Shown here piece after piece: positions 1 to 9,113 of a stretch of 64,000 nucleotides of DNA (within the stretch, counting starts at the first letter, position 1; every line of letters begins with the position of its first letter). Origin of the DNA: GCA-2693325 sp964011675 (GTDB taxonomy: Bacteria; Latescibacterota; UBA2968; UBA8231); assembly GCA_964011675.1 (NCBI GenBank), contig CAXGPR010000006.1, positions 1 to 64,000 of the forward strand, in the 5' to 3' direction. The position numbers and the translations under genes were made by a program. The notes below the pieces were generated by a model. That model did no database searches. It worked only from the letters and a program-made list of their open reading frames with translations, and was not told the DNA's origin.

Positions 1-687
1 GAAGCGCCCGTTTATGCTGCTTTCTATGATATCAAGGACCAGCTGGGCCGCCTTCTCCGGCGGATCTCCGCCCGTTTCTTCCACCCAAGCCACCCAGTTG
101 TCGTAGTTGCCTCCCGAGTGTTCGGACGCCGTTGTCTTGTCGCGAATATCCGCCCACATCGCGGTTTTGACATCGCCTGGATGAATCACATTGGCCGTAA
201 CGCCCTGGCCTTCCAATTCGGCAGCAAGGTGTCGCGTTAGCTGGTTGAGAGCGACTTTGGCGGTGGCATAGGCGCTGTTTAGAGGGCCCGGCGTGTGTAG
301 TGCCGCCGCGGATGAAAGGTTGATAATGCGCCCCCAGCCTGTGGCTAACATGCCGTCGATAAACGCGCGCGAGACCAGGTAGGGCCCCACCGTATCGATT
401 ATCAGCGTCTCGATCCAATCTTGGGGATCGCTGTCTTTGATCAGTGCGATGGGGCCAAAAATACCTGCGGCATTGACGACCACCGTAGGCGGACCAAGTT
501 GGGCTTCGATTTCGGTCTTTAAACGATCTACTGCAGTCGGATCCGCTACATCAGCCGTAAAAGGGGTGGCGCTGCGCGCAACGCGTGCAACGACTAGTCC
601 GCGCGCTTCGAGCGCGTCGGCGATAACCTGTCCAACGCCTCGGCTTGCGCCCGTTACAACGGCGACCTGTCCTTCAATTTGTCTCAT
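1..687 (-). CDS. Short-chain dehydrogenase/reductase (SDR), C-terminus cut off by window edge
   Basis: NAD(P)-dependent oxidoreductase of the classical SDR family; substrate unknown. 229 residues are visible and the gene runs off the start of the window. Seen: the TGASRGVG cofactor-binding glycine motif near residue 13, NAAG near residue 88, a conserved Ser in NLSSAA, and the YATAK catalytic Tyr-x-x-x-Lys. The ATG at 687 has TGAGGTCT just upstream as ribosome binding site. It lies 114 bases downstream of the tandem MBL gene on the same strand and may be the last gene of that run. SDR assignment is secure; the reaction is not predictable. Confidence 0.9.
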   Translation of the reverse strand, partial: MRQIEGQVAVVTGASRGVGQVIADALEARGLVVARVARSATPFTADVADPTAVDRLKTEIEAQLGPPTVVVNAAGIFGPIALIKDSDPQDWIETLIIDTVGPYLVSRAFIDGMLATGWGRIINLSSAAALHTPGPLNSAYATAKVALNQLTRHLAAELEGQGVTANVIHPGDVKTAMWADIRDKTTASEHSGGNYDNWVAWVEETGGDPPEKAAQLVLDIIESSINGRF

Positions 688-801
688 TAGACCTCATTTA
701 TTGCTCGTGTGTTAAATGGGTAGCGATGTGCTGCCGGCATATGGCGAGCGGACGTTTCTCTCCCATGTGGGACCGATCCGACGGGCTTGGCTCGCATACT
801 G

Positions 802-2574
802 CTACCAGTAGGCGATGGCTTCGGCCACTTCTCCCAAGCGCTGGCCGTCCCACGTCACGTCGGCGACAATGGGCAGCGAGTGCGTCGAAAACGTTTGCGG
901 CATGCGCACCCGCACGGTGATCTCGTGCACCTGACCACCTGTCAGCACCAGCGCTCTTTCCGCTGCCTCGATTTCTACGTCCTCAACCGAGCGCAGGTGC
1001 AGGGCGCACCGTCGTTCGCTGTTGTCGTGATTTGTTATGCAGAGTTGGAATTCGACCTCGGCCCCCGGTTCGACCCGCACCTTGTACGGTCGGAACTCGA
1101 TCCAGTGCGGGTCTAGTGCCATGTTGGGGTGCGGCGCTTCGACGATGTCGGTGAACAGTTCCTGCCAACGATCCATCCACGTGGTCCAGCGGTCCATTTT
1201 ATCCCCATCGTAGGCTTCGCCGCCACCGTGACCGGTTAAGATCCAGTCCGGCTGTCGCTGTGCTACTTTGCGTGGAATGGAGCTATAGGTCGATAGCGGT
1301 GTGCGATTTTTGGGAATAAACGAGTGTATGTAGTCGCGTTCCTCGCGGAAACACAGGCCCGAAATGGCATCGCCGATGGCGGTAAATACGCGGCCGTCTA
1401 CGGAAAATGTGATATGGTGGTCATACCAGGTTTGGCCGGGGAATTGTTCGATATAGAAGTCTATGCCGCGCCAGTGAAAGGCCGCACCGCGCTCTACTAC
1501 GTGCTGTACCTGAAATCCTTCGGGCACCATACATGGCATGTCATACCGCGCGGGACACTCGAGTAGCTCGTTGAGCTCCGGGGCGGCTACTACCTCCGTG
1601 CCATAGCGAGCTCGCAGCATCGGGTAGCCGGCTAAATGGTCGTCGTGGAAGTGGGTCGGTAGGAAGTACTCCACCGTCTCAATGCCTAGTTCGACCCGCA
1701 TGCGCGCGGATAAATGATCGATATAGCGGTGCGGATTGGCTGCAATCGGTGCGCCTGATACATAGCCGCAGTCAATGAGGACTGCGTGGCCCTCGTCGTC
1801 CTTGACGATATAGGTGTTGGCCGTCGAGTTGACTACTTCCCATACGTGCGGCGAGAGCGTGCGGAATTCGACCTGGAAAGGCGTATAGGGCCGGCCGTGA
1901 AACATCGCGTAAATTTCGGCTAGGTTGTCGATGAGCTCGTCGAGGCGGGCGTCGGCTTTGGCGAAAGGCGCTCCGTGTCCCGGCAAGATCAGTTCGACGT
2001 CGAGTGCGGCGACCTGTGCCAGACTCTCGAGCTGGTTTACGTGTCCCTGAAAATCCATGTATTTCCACTGCAGCCAATAGTAGTCGCCCAATTTACCCGG
2101 CGCGGCCATCAGGTCGCCGCAGGCCAGATAGCGCTGGCCATCGATCTCAAATACATAGCCTGCTTGGCCGAAGGTGTGCCCCGGTAAGGGCACAACCTCG
2201 AATTGGATACCCTGCCATTGGATTGTTTCGTAGTCGCGGGCAAGTTGGGCGTTGCGCACGTCTGCCAGCGGACCGAAACCCGGAAAATAGGCGGTGTAAT
2301 TGTCGTATAGGTAATACCCGGCCCGCTGCACGTCTGACTCTTCGAGAAAGTGGCGCTCGGCGGCGGGAATGTAGACCTGTGCGTTGGCCCATTGGGCCAA
2401 CCCCGCGCATTGGTCGCGGTGAAAATGCGTCAGCAGCACTCGCTCGACCCCGCTGACGGCAGCAGGGCTCAGGTCCGTGCCGCAGTCGATTAGCAGCGTC
2501 TTGCCCTGGACTTCAATGCCGTAGACGCTGCAGGTATCTTCGCATCGGAACAGATGGTCGCTCAGCCTATCCAC
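802..2574 (-). CDS. Protein with two metallo-beta-lactamase domains and a C-terminal beta domain
   Basis: Predicted soluble metallohydrolase of 590 residues; substrate unknown. Two MBL domains lie in tandem. Domain 1 (about 15-225) has THFHRDQ (H50, H52, D54, Q55), GHT (H133), GDL (D154) and GHG (H200). Domain 2 (about 245-470) has THFHDDH (H308, H310, D312, H313), but FPGQT (Q381) where His is usual, then GDA (D402) and GHG (H449). Each domain therefore lacks one expected metal ligand, at a different place. Residues 490-590 look like a beta-sandwich. The start is GTG with AAGGGGT upstream. It overlaps the stop of the PhyH gene by 13 bases, which suggests coupled translation. Confidence 0.85.
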   Translation of the reverse strand: MDRLSDHLFRCEDTCSVYGIEVQGKTLLIDCGTDLSPAAVSGVERVLLTHFHRDQCAGLAQWANAQVYIPAAERHFLEESDVQRAGYYLYDNYTAYFPGFGPLADVRNAQLARDYETIQWQGIQFEVVPLPGHTFGQAGYVFEIDGQRYLACGDLMAAPGKLGDYYWLQWKYMDFQGHVNQLESLAQVAALDVELILPGHGAPFAKADARLDELIDNLAEIYAMFHGRPYTPFQVEFRTLSPHVWEVVNSTANTYIVKDDEGHAVLIDCGYVSGAPIAANPHRYIDHLSARMRVELGIETVEYFLPTHFHDDHLAGYPMLRARYGTEVVAAPELNELLECPARYDMPCMVPEGFQVQHVVERGAAFHWRGIDFYIEQFPGQTWYDHHITFSVDGRVFTAIGDAISGLCFREERDYIHSFIPKNRTPLSTYSSIPRKVAQRQPDWILTGHGGGEAYDGDKMDRWTTWMDRWQELFTDIVEAPHPNMALDPHWIEFRPYKVRVEPGAEVEFQLCITNHDNSERRCALHLRSVEDVEIEAAERALVLTGGQVHEITVRVRMPQTFSTHSLPIVADVTWDGQRLGEVAEAIAYW

Positions 2575-3389
2575 GTTGTTACCCCTTCGTCGCTATCTCC
2601 CGTATGAGCTATGGGGTTGTCCTCGTCGACTAAGCGCTTGCGCTCGCTGCCCCAGTTGCGGGCGGTGCCGTTCCAGTATCGGGTATCGGCCGGAGCGTAC
2701 GAGAAAAGATACGACCAGCGCGGTTTGTTGGTGGTATTGTCTGGTCCGCCGTGGACGGTATAGCCGTGGTGCACGGTGCAGTCGCCCGGCTGGTAGTGAA
2801 AGGGCTCGGACAGCCCGAGCTCGGACTCCAATAGGGGAAACTGCTCTAAGAGATCGCCCCGGTCGTCGTTGAATACTGAGCCCAGCGGTCCTTCGCGATG
2901 CGAGCGGTCGACAAAGCGCATGGCTCCCATATCTGCCGTCACTTCGTCTAGAGCCATCCAGAACTGCAGCTCACCGACGCGGTCGGAACCGTGCTCTGAC
3001 GAGTCCTGGTGATAGGTGGATCCGTGCGCCCCAGGCGGTTTTAGCAAGAGCAAATCAATGCGGTAGCGCAGCGGAATATCCACGCCCTTGAAGCGCTTGC
3101 GATCCACTAAACGCGTCGCATTTTTTGCCATGCGCTGGCTAAACATAAACGAGCGGAATGGTTCGGCGCCCTCGGCTAGTGCCAGTCCTTGGTTGGGTCT
3201 CTCGGCGCGCTCCTCTCTTTCGCGGTGCTGCGTCCACTCTTTTCCGATGCGCAGCATTTCCACCGCGAAGTCTGGGTCGACGAGCTGTTTCATCATGACC
3301 CAGCCATGCTTTCGGTAAAAGGCGACCTCTGCGTCTGTGACTTCCCGAAGAACGCCCTCGATTTCGCGCTCTGTCATGGCCTTTACCAT
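2562..3389 (-). CDS. Phytanoyl-CoA dioxygenase (PhyH) family protein
   Basis: Predicted Fe(II)/2-oxoglutarate-dependent dioxygenase of 275 residues, a normal length for bacterial PhyH proteins. Seen: the proximal iron motif HQD (H127, D129), a distal His in VHGG (H213), and a following PRW with R224 as the likely 2-oxoglutarate-binding Arg. The ATG at 3389 is preceded by AAAAAAGGAG at good spacing. It sits 16 bases after the MOSC gene and overlaps the tandem MBL gene by 13 bases, so the three are probably co-transcribed. PhyH paralogues in environmental bacteria act on many substrates, so the substrate cannot be named. Confidence 0.88.
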   Translation of the reverse strand: MVKAMTEREIEGVLREVTDAEVAFYRKHGWVMMKQLVDPDFAVEMLRIGKEWTQHREREERAERPNQGLALAEGAEPFRSFMFSQRMAKNATRLVDRKRFKGVDIPLRYRIDLLLLKPPGAHGSTYHQDSSEHGSDRVGELQFWMALDEVTADMGAMRFVDRSHREGPLGSVFNDDRGDLLEQFPLLESELGLSEPFHYQPGDCTVHHGYTVHGGPDNTTNKPRWSYLFSYAPADTRYWNGTARNWGSERKRLVDEDNPIAHTGDSDEGVTTWIG

Positions 3390-3405
3390 AGTGGATGCTC
3401 CTTTT

Positions 3406-3963
3406 TTAGTCCCTTTGTAGTTTGCTGACGGCGTCTCCTACGGCAATGGTGCCAGCTTGCACCACGCGCGCATTGATGCCGCGCAGATGGAGCGCCTTGC
3501 CGACCTTTGAATTGACAAAGAGCATGGCGTCCATGCCAAAGCGCTCGACAAATTTTTTGCAGCCGTTGTGCGGCTCGGGGGTGACTTCTAAAATGGCGCT
3601 GCCTATGGATAAACGCGTGCCGGCCGGTGCGTTTTCTTCGCTGAGATCAAAGTCCACGTAGAGCTGGTCACCGGCCAGCGCCCAGCGCTCTTTGGACTGG
3701 GCTATGTGCTGTATGGCGCGCGCGTTGGTCAGCGTAATCTGCGTTTCGGGATTGGCTGGCCGCTCGGGGCCGCCGCGCGTCTTCCAGTTGTCGCCGACCA
3801 GACCGACGTCCAGATCTAATTCGCCTTCCTGCACGATGTCGCGCTGGAGCGTCTCCGGTCTGCGCACGATCATTTCCAGCGAGCCCCCTTGTTTGGGTGA
3901 CTGGCGTATCTCGTCTATACCGGCTTTTAGCTCTTCGCTATTCAGATGCACCGCAGTCGTCAT
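3406..3963 (-). CDS. MOSC-domain protein
   Basis: 185-residue MOSC-domain protein, related to the C-terminal domain of molybdenum cofactor sulfurases and to the YiiM/mARC group. These proteins handle molybdopterin-bound sulfur. Seen: the PHNGCKKF segment with the conserved Cys135, the GDNW and LTNARAI segments, and the C-terminal HLRGINARV typical of the fold. The start at 3963 is chosen because ACGGAGGAAC lies just upstream; a longer reading frame to 4017 lacks this. It follows modC by 77 bases, which fits a shared link to molybdenum. The partner enzyme is not visible here. Confidence 0.82.
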   Translation of the reverse strand: MTTAVHLNSEELKAGIDEIRQSPKQGGSLEMIVRRPETLQRDIVQEGELDLDVGLVGDNWKTRGGPERPANPETQITLTNARAIQHIAQSKERWALAGDQLYVDFDLSEENAPAGTRLSIGSAILEVTPEPHNGCKKFVERFGMDAMLFVNSKVGKALHLRGINARVVQAGTIAVGDAVSKLQRD

Positions 3964-4040
3964 GGTGTAGTTCCTCCGTAGGGTGGAATGCGTTCGCTTG
4001 GTCTCTAAGATAAGCAATCTCAGGAGGGGGCATAAAATGC

Positions 4041-5123
4041 CTAATCGACGCGAGGACCTAAGCGCAGCGCGTTGGTCTTGATTAGGCAGAAAACCTCTTG
4101 TCCCTCTTCTATTGCCAGCTCTCCTAGCGCTTCGCCTGTAATTTTGGCGGCGATTCTCCGTCCTACGTCAACGTAGACCAAGTAGGCGCCTTCTTCTACG
4201 GGCGCAATCTGCGCTATGGGGCCGCGCAGTGCGTTGCGGATACTCAAGCCGTCCGGTGACCGCCGCGAGAGAATGATGTCGTCGGCGCGCAGGCCGATAA
4301 AAATGTGCTGACCAACGGGTTGTTCAACGTAGGGTATCTTGAGCTCTTGCGCGCCGCAGCGCGCCCGGCTAAAGCCTGCCCCCGATGGCGATTCGAGCAG
4401 TTCGACCTGCAGCACGTTTTCAAAGCCGTGTTCGCCCAATAGAGGCAATACGCCCGGTTCGGTGGCGATCTTAAAAAAATCGCCGTGCGCCAAGACCTGG
4501 CCGCGATCTAGCATAATAACTTGACCCGTGAGTTCAAGTATTTCAGCCACCGAGTGGCTGACGTAGAGCATGGGAACTTCTAGCTCGGTGCGGATGTGGC
4601 GTAGGTAGGGTATGATGCGGCTCTTCAGCCCTTGATCGAGCGCGGCTAGCGGTTCGTCCATCAGCAGCAGGCGCGGGGAAGAGAGCAGGGCGCGTCCCAG
4701 CGCTACGCGCTGACGCTCGCCGCCCGACAGGTGGGTGGGAGAGCGTTTGAGCAGGGAACCGATTTCCAATAGTTCGACGATCTGATTGATGGCAAAGCGC
4801 CGTGCGGTGCTCGGCAGCAGGTCATAGCCATAGCGCAGGTTGCGTTCGACGCTGAGGTGGGGAAAGAGCAAGTCCTGCTGAAAGACGTAGCCGATGCCGC
4901 GTGCTTCCGGCGGTTGATCGATGCCGCGCTCAGAGGAAAAAAGCACGTCGTCCCCAACGGATATTTCGCCCCGGTCGGGTTGCAGGAGGCCGGCTATCAT
5001 ATGGAGTAGGGTGGTCTTGCCCGCGCCGGAGGGACCGTGGAGGGCGGTTGTCGCATAACGACACTGGAGATCGACCGAGAGCGCGAAATCGGCCAGGGCA
5101 TGCTCTAGGTGTAGGCGCAGCAC
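4041..5123 (-). CDS. modC: Molybdate ABC transporter ATP-binding protein ModC
   Basis: ATPase subunit of the ModABC molybdate (or tungstate) importer. Seen: Walker A GPSGAGKTT (K36), Q-loop FQQD near 83, signature LSGGERQRV at 132-140, Walker B LLLMDEPLAALD with D156/E157, and a C-terminal extension of about 120 residues of the TOBE/MOP type that binds oxyanion in ModC. 360 residues is the usual length. It starts with GTG and is separated from the modB stop by one base. Order on the transcript is modA, modB, modC. No modE regulator is visible nearby. Confidence 0.93.
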   Translation of the reverse strand: MLRLHLEHALADFALSVDLQCRYATTALHGPSGAGKTTLLHMIAGLLQPDRGEISVGDDVLFSSERGIDQPPEARGIGYVFQQDLLFPHLSVERNLRYGYDLLPSTARRFAINQIVELLEIGSLLKRSPTHLSGGERQRVALGRALLSSPRLLLMDEPLAALDQGLKSRIIPYLRHIRTELEVPMLYVSHSVAEILELTGQVIMLDRGQVLAHGDFFKIATEPGVLPLLGEHGFENVLQVELLESPSGAGFSRARCGAQELKIPYVEQPVGQHIFIGLRADDIILSRRSPDGLSIRNALRGPIAQIAPVEEGAYLVYVDVGRRIAAKITGEALGELAIEEGQEVFCLIKTNALRLGPRVD

Positions 5124-5124
5124 G

Positions 5125-5799
5125 TCAGAACCTCCGCATGCGTCGGTTGGCCCACTCGCTGGCGATGAGTGCGGCTAGTGCAATGATGACAGATATGATG
5201 ACGAGTCGAGCGGCGGCCGCCTCGCCGTCGGGTTGGTTGAGATAGGTGTAGATAGCGGCTGGCAGGGTGCGCGTCTGTCCGGCAATATTGGATACAAACG
5301 TGATGGTGGCGCCAAATTCACCCAGGCTTCGGGCAAAGGCCAGCAGCGCGCCCACGAGCAGTCCGGGCAGGGACAGAGGCAGGGTAATCGTGCAGAAGGT
5401 GCGCCATTTAGACGCGCCTAGCGTGCGCGCAGCGCGCTCGAGTTGTGGGTCGATTTCCTCTATGCTCAGCCGCACAGAGCGCAGGGCGAGCGGGAATGCA
5501 ACGACCGCTGAGGCGATAACTGCACCCTTCCAATCAAAGGCCAGTGCAATACCGAGCGCGTCGAGTGTGGGACCAAGCGGTCCGCGGCGGCCAAAGAGCA
5601 GCAGAAGAAGGTAGCCGGTAACCACGGGAGGCAATACGAGCGGCAGATGGCACAGGCCATCCAACAGTGCTTTGAACGGGAAGTCGCGCCGAGCCAGCAG
5701 CCAGCCCAGAGCTACGGCCGGTGGCAAAGTGATAACGACGCAGCCCAGCGCTACGCGCAGCGAAAGGCTGAGCACGTCCCATTCCTCAGGGCTGAGCAC
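5125..5799 (-). CDS. modB: Molybdate ABC transporter permease ModB
   Basis: Integral membrane permease of the molybdate importer, 224 residues with about five or six membrane segments. The EAA-type coupling loop is seen as ERAARTLGASKWRTF, the site that contacts ModC. The GTG at 5799 is chosen because GGAGGAGG stands eight bases upstream; the longer frame to 5877 adds a basic stretch overlapping modA with no membrane character. The start lies inside the 3' end of modA (14-base overlap), which indicates translational coupling. Confidence 0.92.
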   Translation of the reverse strand: MLSPEEWDVLSLSLRVALGCVVITLPPAVALGWLLARRDFPFKALLDGLCHLPLVLPPVVTGYLLLLLFGRRGPLGPTLDALGIALAFDWKGAVIASAVVAFPLALRSVRLSIEEIDPQLERAARTLGASKWRTFCTITLPLSLPGLLVGALLAFARSLGEFGATITFVSNIAGQTRTLPAAIYTYLNQPDGEAAAARLVIISVIIALAALIASEWANRRMRRF

Positions 5800-6577
5800 G
5801 CGGCGCCTCCTCCTGCAGTGTGGTAAAACCGTGTCGGCTAAACAGGGTCTGTGCGCTGTCGGACCGGATCTGTGCAAAGATGCGCCGCACGGCAGGTCGA
5901 TCTCGTCTGGCGACGATCGCAGCGGGGTAGCGAATGGGAGCGTGCAGGCTGTCGGGGAGAGGTGCGATGATCTGCACCTCTTCCAAAATCATGGCATCCG
6001 TGGCATAAACGATGCCTATGTCGCACTCGCCGCGCGCGACGTAGTTCAGGGCCAATCGCACGTCTGCCGAAGGCGCGAGGCGATCGCTTAGGTGGTTCCA
6101 CCAACCAAGGCGCCTAAGAGCCTGGCGCGCATAGATGCCAGCCGGTACGTGAGACGGATCACCTAAAGCGATTCGGCCCTCAAATGCGTCGCTAAGATTG
6201 AACTGGCTCTGCACGTCGATTTCTACAGAGCGGTCCGTCGGTGCTATAAAAACGAGTTTGTTGCCGAGTAGGTTGACGCGGGTGGTCGAGTCGATCAGGG
6301 CTCGCTGCTGGAGGTAATCCATCCACTGGCCGTTGGCGGAGAAGTAGATGTCTGCGGGGGCCCCAGCCTCGATTTGTTTGGCTAGCTTAGAAGAGCTGGC
6401 AAAAGAGAGATGCACGTCTGGAAAGCGCGCGCGCGGCAGCAGTTTCCCGAGGGCTGAGTTCAGGCTCGCCGCCGCAAAGATCGTGACGGGATCCTCTGCC
6501 CGTAGAGGCGTTACGCTAGATGAGAGCAGCGCGATAAGTAGGAATGATCGGATTAAATACATGACTGTAGAAAACAT
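5786..6577 (-). CDS. modA: Molybdate-binding protein ModA
   Basis: Periplasmic molybdate-binding protein of the ModABC importer, about 263 residues. Seen: a signal peptide (hydrophobic SFLLIALLSSS, likely cleavage after LRA), then VTIFAAASL and SSSKLAKQIEAGAPADIYFSA, which are hallmark ModA segments for the oxyanion pocket. The start is uncertain: ATG at 6577 or ATG at 6562, both placing the signal peptide correctly; neither has a strong ribosome site. The open frame continues to 6745 but would overlap the helicase gene. It begins 58 bases after the helicase stop. Confidence 0.92.
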   Translation of the reverse strand: MFSTVMYLIRSFLLIALLSSSVTPLRAEDPVTIFAAASLNSALGKLLPRARFPDVHLSFASSSKLAKQIEAGAPADIYFSANGQWMDYLQQRALIDSTTRVNLLGNKLVFIAPTDRSVEIDVQSQFNLSDAFEGRIALGDPSHVPAGIYARQALRRLGWWNHLSDRLAPSADVRLALNYVARGECDIGIVYATDAMILEEVQIIAPLPDSLHAPIRYPAAIVARRDRPAVRRIFAQIRSDSAQTLFSRHGFTTLQEEAPRAQP

Positions 6578-6635
6578 CGGCAGGTCTGCCCGATGGGGCA
6601 ACGGAAGGATATCCCGCGGATTTGCATCAGTTGCT

Positions 6636-8990
6636 CTATTCATTCCAGAAACGTCCCAGCGATCGTTCGAAGTCCTCGCAAGAGCGCACCGTATACACGT
6701 CCTGCCAGAAGGGGGGAAAGAGGCGTCGGTAGCGGCGCTGGTCAAAGCGGCGGTCTAATAGGAGAACGGTGCCGCGGTCGGCGTTGGTGCGAATAACGCG
6801 CCCGGCCGCCTGTAGAACGCGATTCATGCCGGGAAAGGTGTAGGCGTAGTCAAAGCCTGGGAGGTCGGCTTCGTCAAAATAGTGGCGAATCAAATCGCGC
6901 TCTAGGCAGATCTGCGGCAGGCCAACCCCGACTATAGCCGCTCCTACGAGGCGATCTCCCACGAGGTCTATGCCTTCGCCAAAGATGCCGCCCATAACGG
7001 CAAAGCCGACGGTGGGTTGTGCGTTATCCTCGGCAAAGACTGCGAGAAACGCCTCCCGCTCTCGCTCGGACATACCGGTTTCCTGCACAAATACATCGAT
7101 GTCGGGATGGCTTTCGGCAAAGCGCTCGGATACCTCCTGCATGTAGCGGTAGGAGGGAAAAAATGCCAGGTAGTTACCCCGCCGTTGACGCACGTTCGCA
7201 GCGATCGACTCGGCTATTTCGACATAGCTCTCTGCGCGTTTTTTATACGTCGTATCAATCTGGTCGGCCAGAAGCAGACGCAGATTTTCCCGTGGGAAAG
7301 GCGAGTCTAGGCTGAGCATCGGATCGTCCTCGTCGCCGCCGAGCATTTGTCGAAAGTAGTCTAACGGCGTCAGCGTAGCAGAGAAGAATACGGCCGACGT
7401 GCCGCGTCTGAGCGCGTCGCGAATGTTCTTTGAAGGGTCTACGTTATAGAGCCGTAAGTACACTTCTTTTTGCTGCTTTTCAGCGTAGGTGGTATAGTGC
7501 GCGTCGTATAGTTCGGCAATGCGAGTAAAGGAGAGGATGGAGAAATACAGCTCCATGAGTTCTTCGAAAAAAGACGAGGCGGCGCTGCGCGTTAAAACGC
7601 GTTCGGCTTCGCGGAGAAATTTGTCGAGCTTGGGGAGAATATCCTCTGGCATCTTGGGATCAATCCAAGCGCTGCCATCGCCTTCCCCTTCGACTTTCTT
7701 TCCCACGCCCAGCAGGTATCTATTTATATCGCCGAGCAGTTTTCCCAGAGACGGTTGCTCTTTGGCCACCAGCCGGCGGACGCCGAGTATCTCGCTTTTA
7801 TAGAGATCGGCAGAGAACATTTCTCTGGCCCGATCGACGAGGTTATGTGCTTCGTCAACGAGGAATGCATACTGGCCGCCCTCTTCCTCAAAAAAGCGTT
7901 TGAGATGGGCGCGTGGGTCGAATACGTAATTGTAATCGCATATGATTAGGTCGGACCACAGCGAGAGTTCGAGCGAGAATTCGAAAGGGCAGACCTGATG
8001 CTTTTGAGCGTATTTCTCGATGAGCGGACGCGTGAAAGCGTCGTGCTCAAATGCGTCTTGGAGCGCATCGTTGATTCGGTCGAAATAGCCGATGGCAAAG
8101 GGACACTGGTCTGTATCACAGCGCGTGCCCCCGTTGGGCTTGAAGCAGATTTTATCGCGTGCCGTTAGCGTTAGACTCTTGAGCTGTAGTCCCTCAGTTC
8201 GCATGTCTTCTACGGCTTTTTCGGCAACGGTTCGACCGATCGTTTTAGCCGTGAGATAAAACAGCTTTTCCGCATGTCCTAGCCCTAGCGCCTTTACGGC
8301 GGGAAAGAGCGTGGAGATTGTTTTTCCTATACCAGTCGGGGCTTGAGCAAAGGCGCGTCCGCCATTTTCGACGGCTCGGTAGGTGGCTACGGCCAGCGCG
8401 CGCTGGCCGGGACGATAGTCGGTAAAGGGAAAGGGTAGCGCTTTAATCGTGGCATCGCGCTCGTCGCACCAGCCGTGGTATATATGGGCCCAGTGCATAT
8501 AGCGGGTTATTAAGTTTTCGAAAAAAGATAGTAACTCTTCGTGCTCGAACGTACGTCGATCTTCGTGGCAGGTTAAGCTCTCGAGCTGCACGTAGGTGAG
8601 CTGGACGTCGACTGACTCTAAATCGTGCTGGATCGCCAGTATGCTCGCGTAGACTTTGGCCTGGGCCCAGTGCACGGGGACGTCTTCTTTTTCGGGATCG
8701 AGCGCTTTTTCGGTGGTTTTTATCTCCTCGACGAGCACGCAGTCCTCTTCGATCAGCAATCCATCGATGCGCCCGTTAATCTCAAGTGCTATACCGTCTA
8801 CCTCGACGGAGTGAGATACGGGGACTTCTGCCTGATAGTGTTCGGGCCGCGTGTCCTGTATGCGCTGGTGGCCGCGCGTGCCTTCTACGAGGCGATCTGG
8901 ACTGCCAAAGCCGCCAGAGGACAGACTGCCTGAGCGCATGACAAAGCCAACGAGGGCGCGGACAGAAGTTTTCAGTGCGTGCGTAGTCAT
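6636..8990 (-). CDS. XPD/DinG-like iron-sulfur DNA helicase with N-terminal PD-(D/E)XK nuclease domain
   Basis: Predicted ATP-dependent superfamily 2 DNA helicase of the Rad3/XPD/DinG group, 784 residues. Residues about 50-170 carry a PD-(D/E)XK nuclease-like core (D76, then E89-x-K91 in EEIKTTEK). Helicase motifs follow: Walker A APTGIGKT (K223), DEAH at 379-382, and a C-terminal QAAGRVIR motif VI. Four cysteines (C282, C291, C296, C334) between Walker A and DEAH match the 4Fe-4S cluster position of XPD enzymes. Likely role: DNA repair or processing of unusual DNA ends. It heads the minus-strand run before modABC, though functional linkage is not implied. Confidence 0.87.
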   Translation of the reverse strand: MTTHALKTSVRALVGFVMRSGSLSSGGFGSPDRLVEGTRGHQRIQDTRPEHYQAEVPVSHSVEVDGIALEINGRIDGLLIEEDCVLVEEIKTTEKALDPEKEDVPVHWAQAKVYASILAIQHDLESVDVQLTYVQLESLTCHEDRRTFEHEELLSFFENLITRYMHWAHIYHGWCDERDATIKALPFPFTDYRPGQRALAVATYRAVENGGRAFAQAPTGIGKTISTLFPAVKALGLGHAEKLFYLTAKTIGRTVAEKAVEDMRTEGLQLKSLTLTARDKICFKPNGGTRCDTDQCPFAIGYFDRINDALQDAFEHDAFTRPLIEKYAQKHQVCPFEFSLELSLWSDLIICDYNYVFDPRAHLKRFFEEEGGQYAFLVDEAHNLVDRAREMFSADLYKSEILGVRRLVAKEQPSLGKLLGDINRYLLGVGKKVEGEGDGSAWIDPKMPEDILPKLDKFLREAERVLTRSAASSFFEELMELYFSILSFTRIAELYDAHYTTYAEKQQKEVYLRLYNVDPSKNIRDALRRGTSAVFFSATLTPLDYFRQMLGGDEDDPMLSLDSPFPRENLRLLLADQIDTTYKKRAESYVEIAESIAANVRQRRGNYLAFFPSYRYMQEVSERFAESHPDIDVFVQETGMSEREREAFLAVFAEDNAQPTVGFAVMGGIFGEGIDLVGDRLVGAAIVGVGLPQICLERDLIRHYFDEADLPGFDYAYTFPGMNRVLQAAGRVIRTNADRGTVLLLDRRFDQRRYRRLFPPFWQDVYTVRSCEDFERSLGRFWNE

Positions 8991-9113
8991 AGTATATTTG
9001 GGTAAAGATAGGAGCTATTTTAGGCGGCGCTACTGAGTGCGATGGTGTAATGGATGCGCGCCATTTGTATTTTCTAATCCGAGTTGTAAAACGCTAGTTG
9101 GGAGAGATGGACT

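Noticed and set aside
437..1116. Plus-strand open frames opposite the SDR and tandem MBL genes
   Set aside because: They are antisense to well-supported genes, have no recognisable motifs and no ribosome site.
3964..4017. Longer start for the MOSC protein at 4017
   Set aside because: The ATG at 3963 has an excellent ribosome site (ACGGAGGAAC) and matches the domain start; the extension is basic and unlike the family.
6578..6745. N-terminal extension of ModA
   Set aside because: It would place the signal peptide in the middle of the protein and overlap the helicase gene by over 100 bases.
8991..9113. TTGTAT/TAAAAC pair as promoter for mtnP
   Set aside because: Both boxes match poorly and the spacer is 16 bases; no better site could be supported in this divergent gap.
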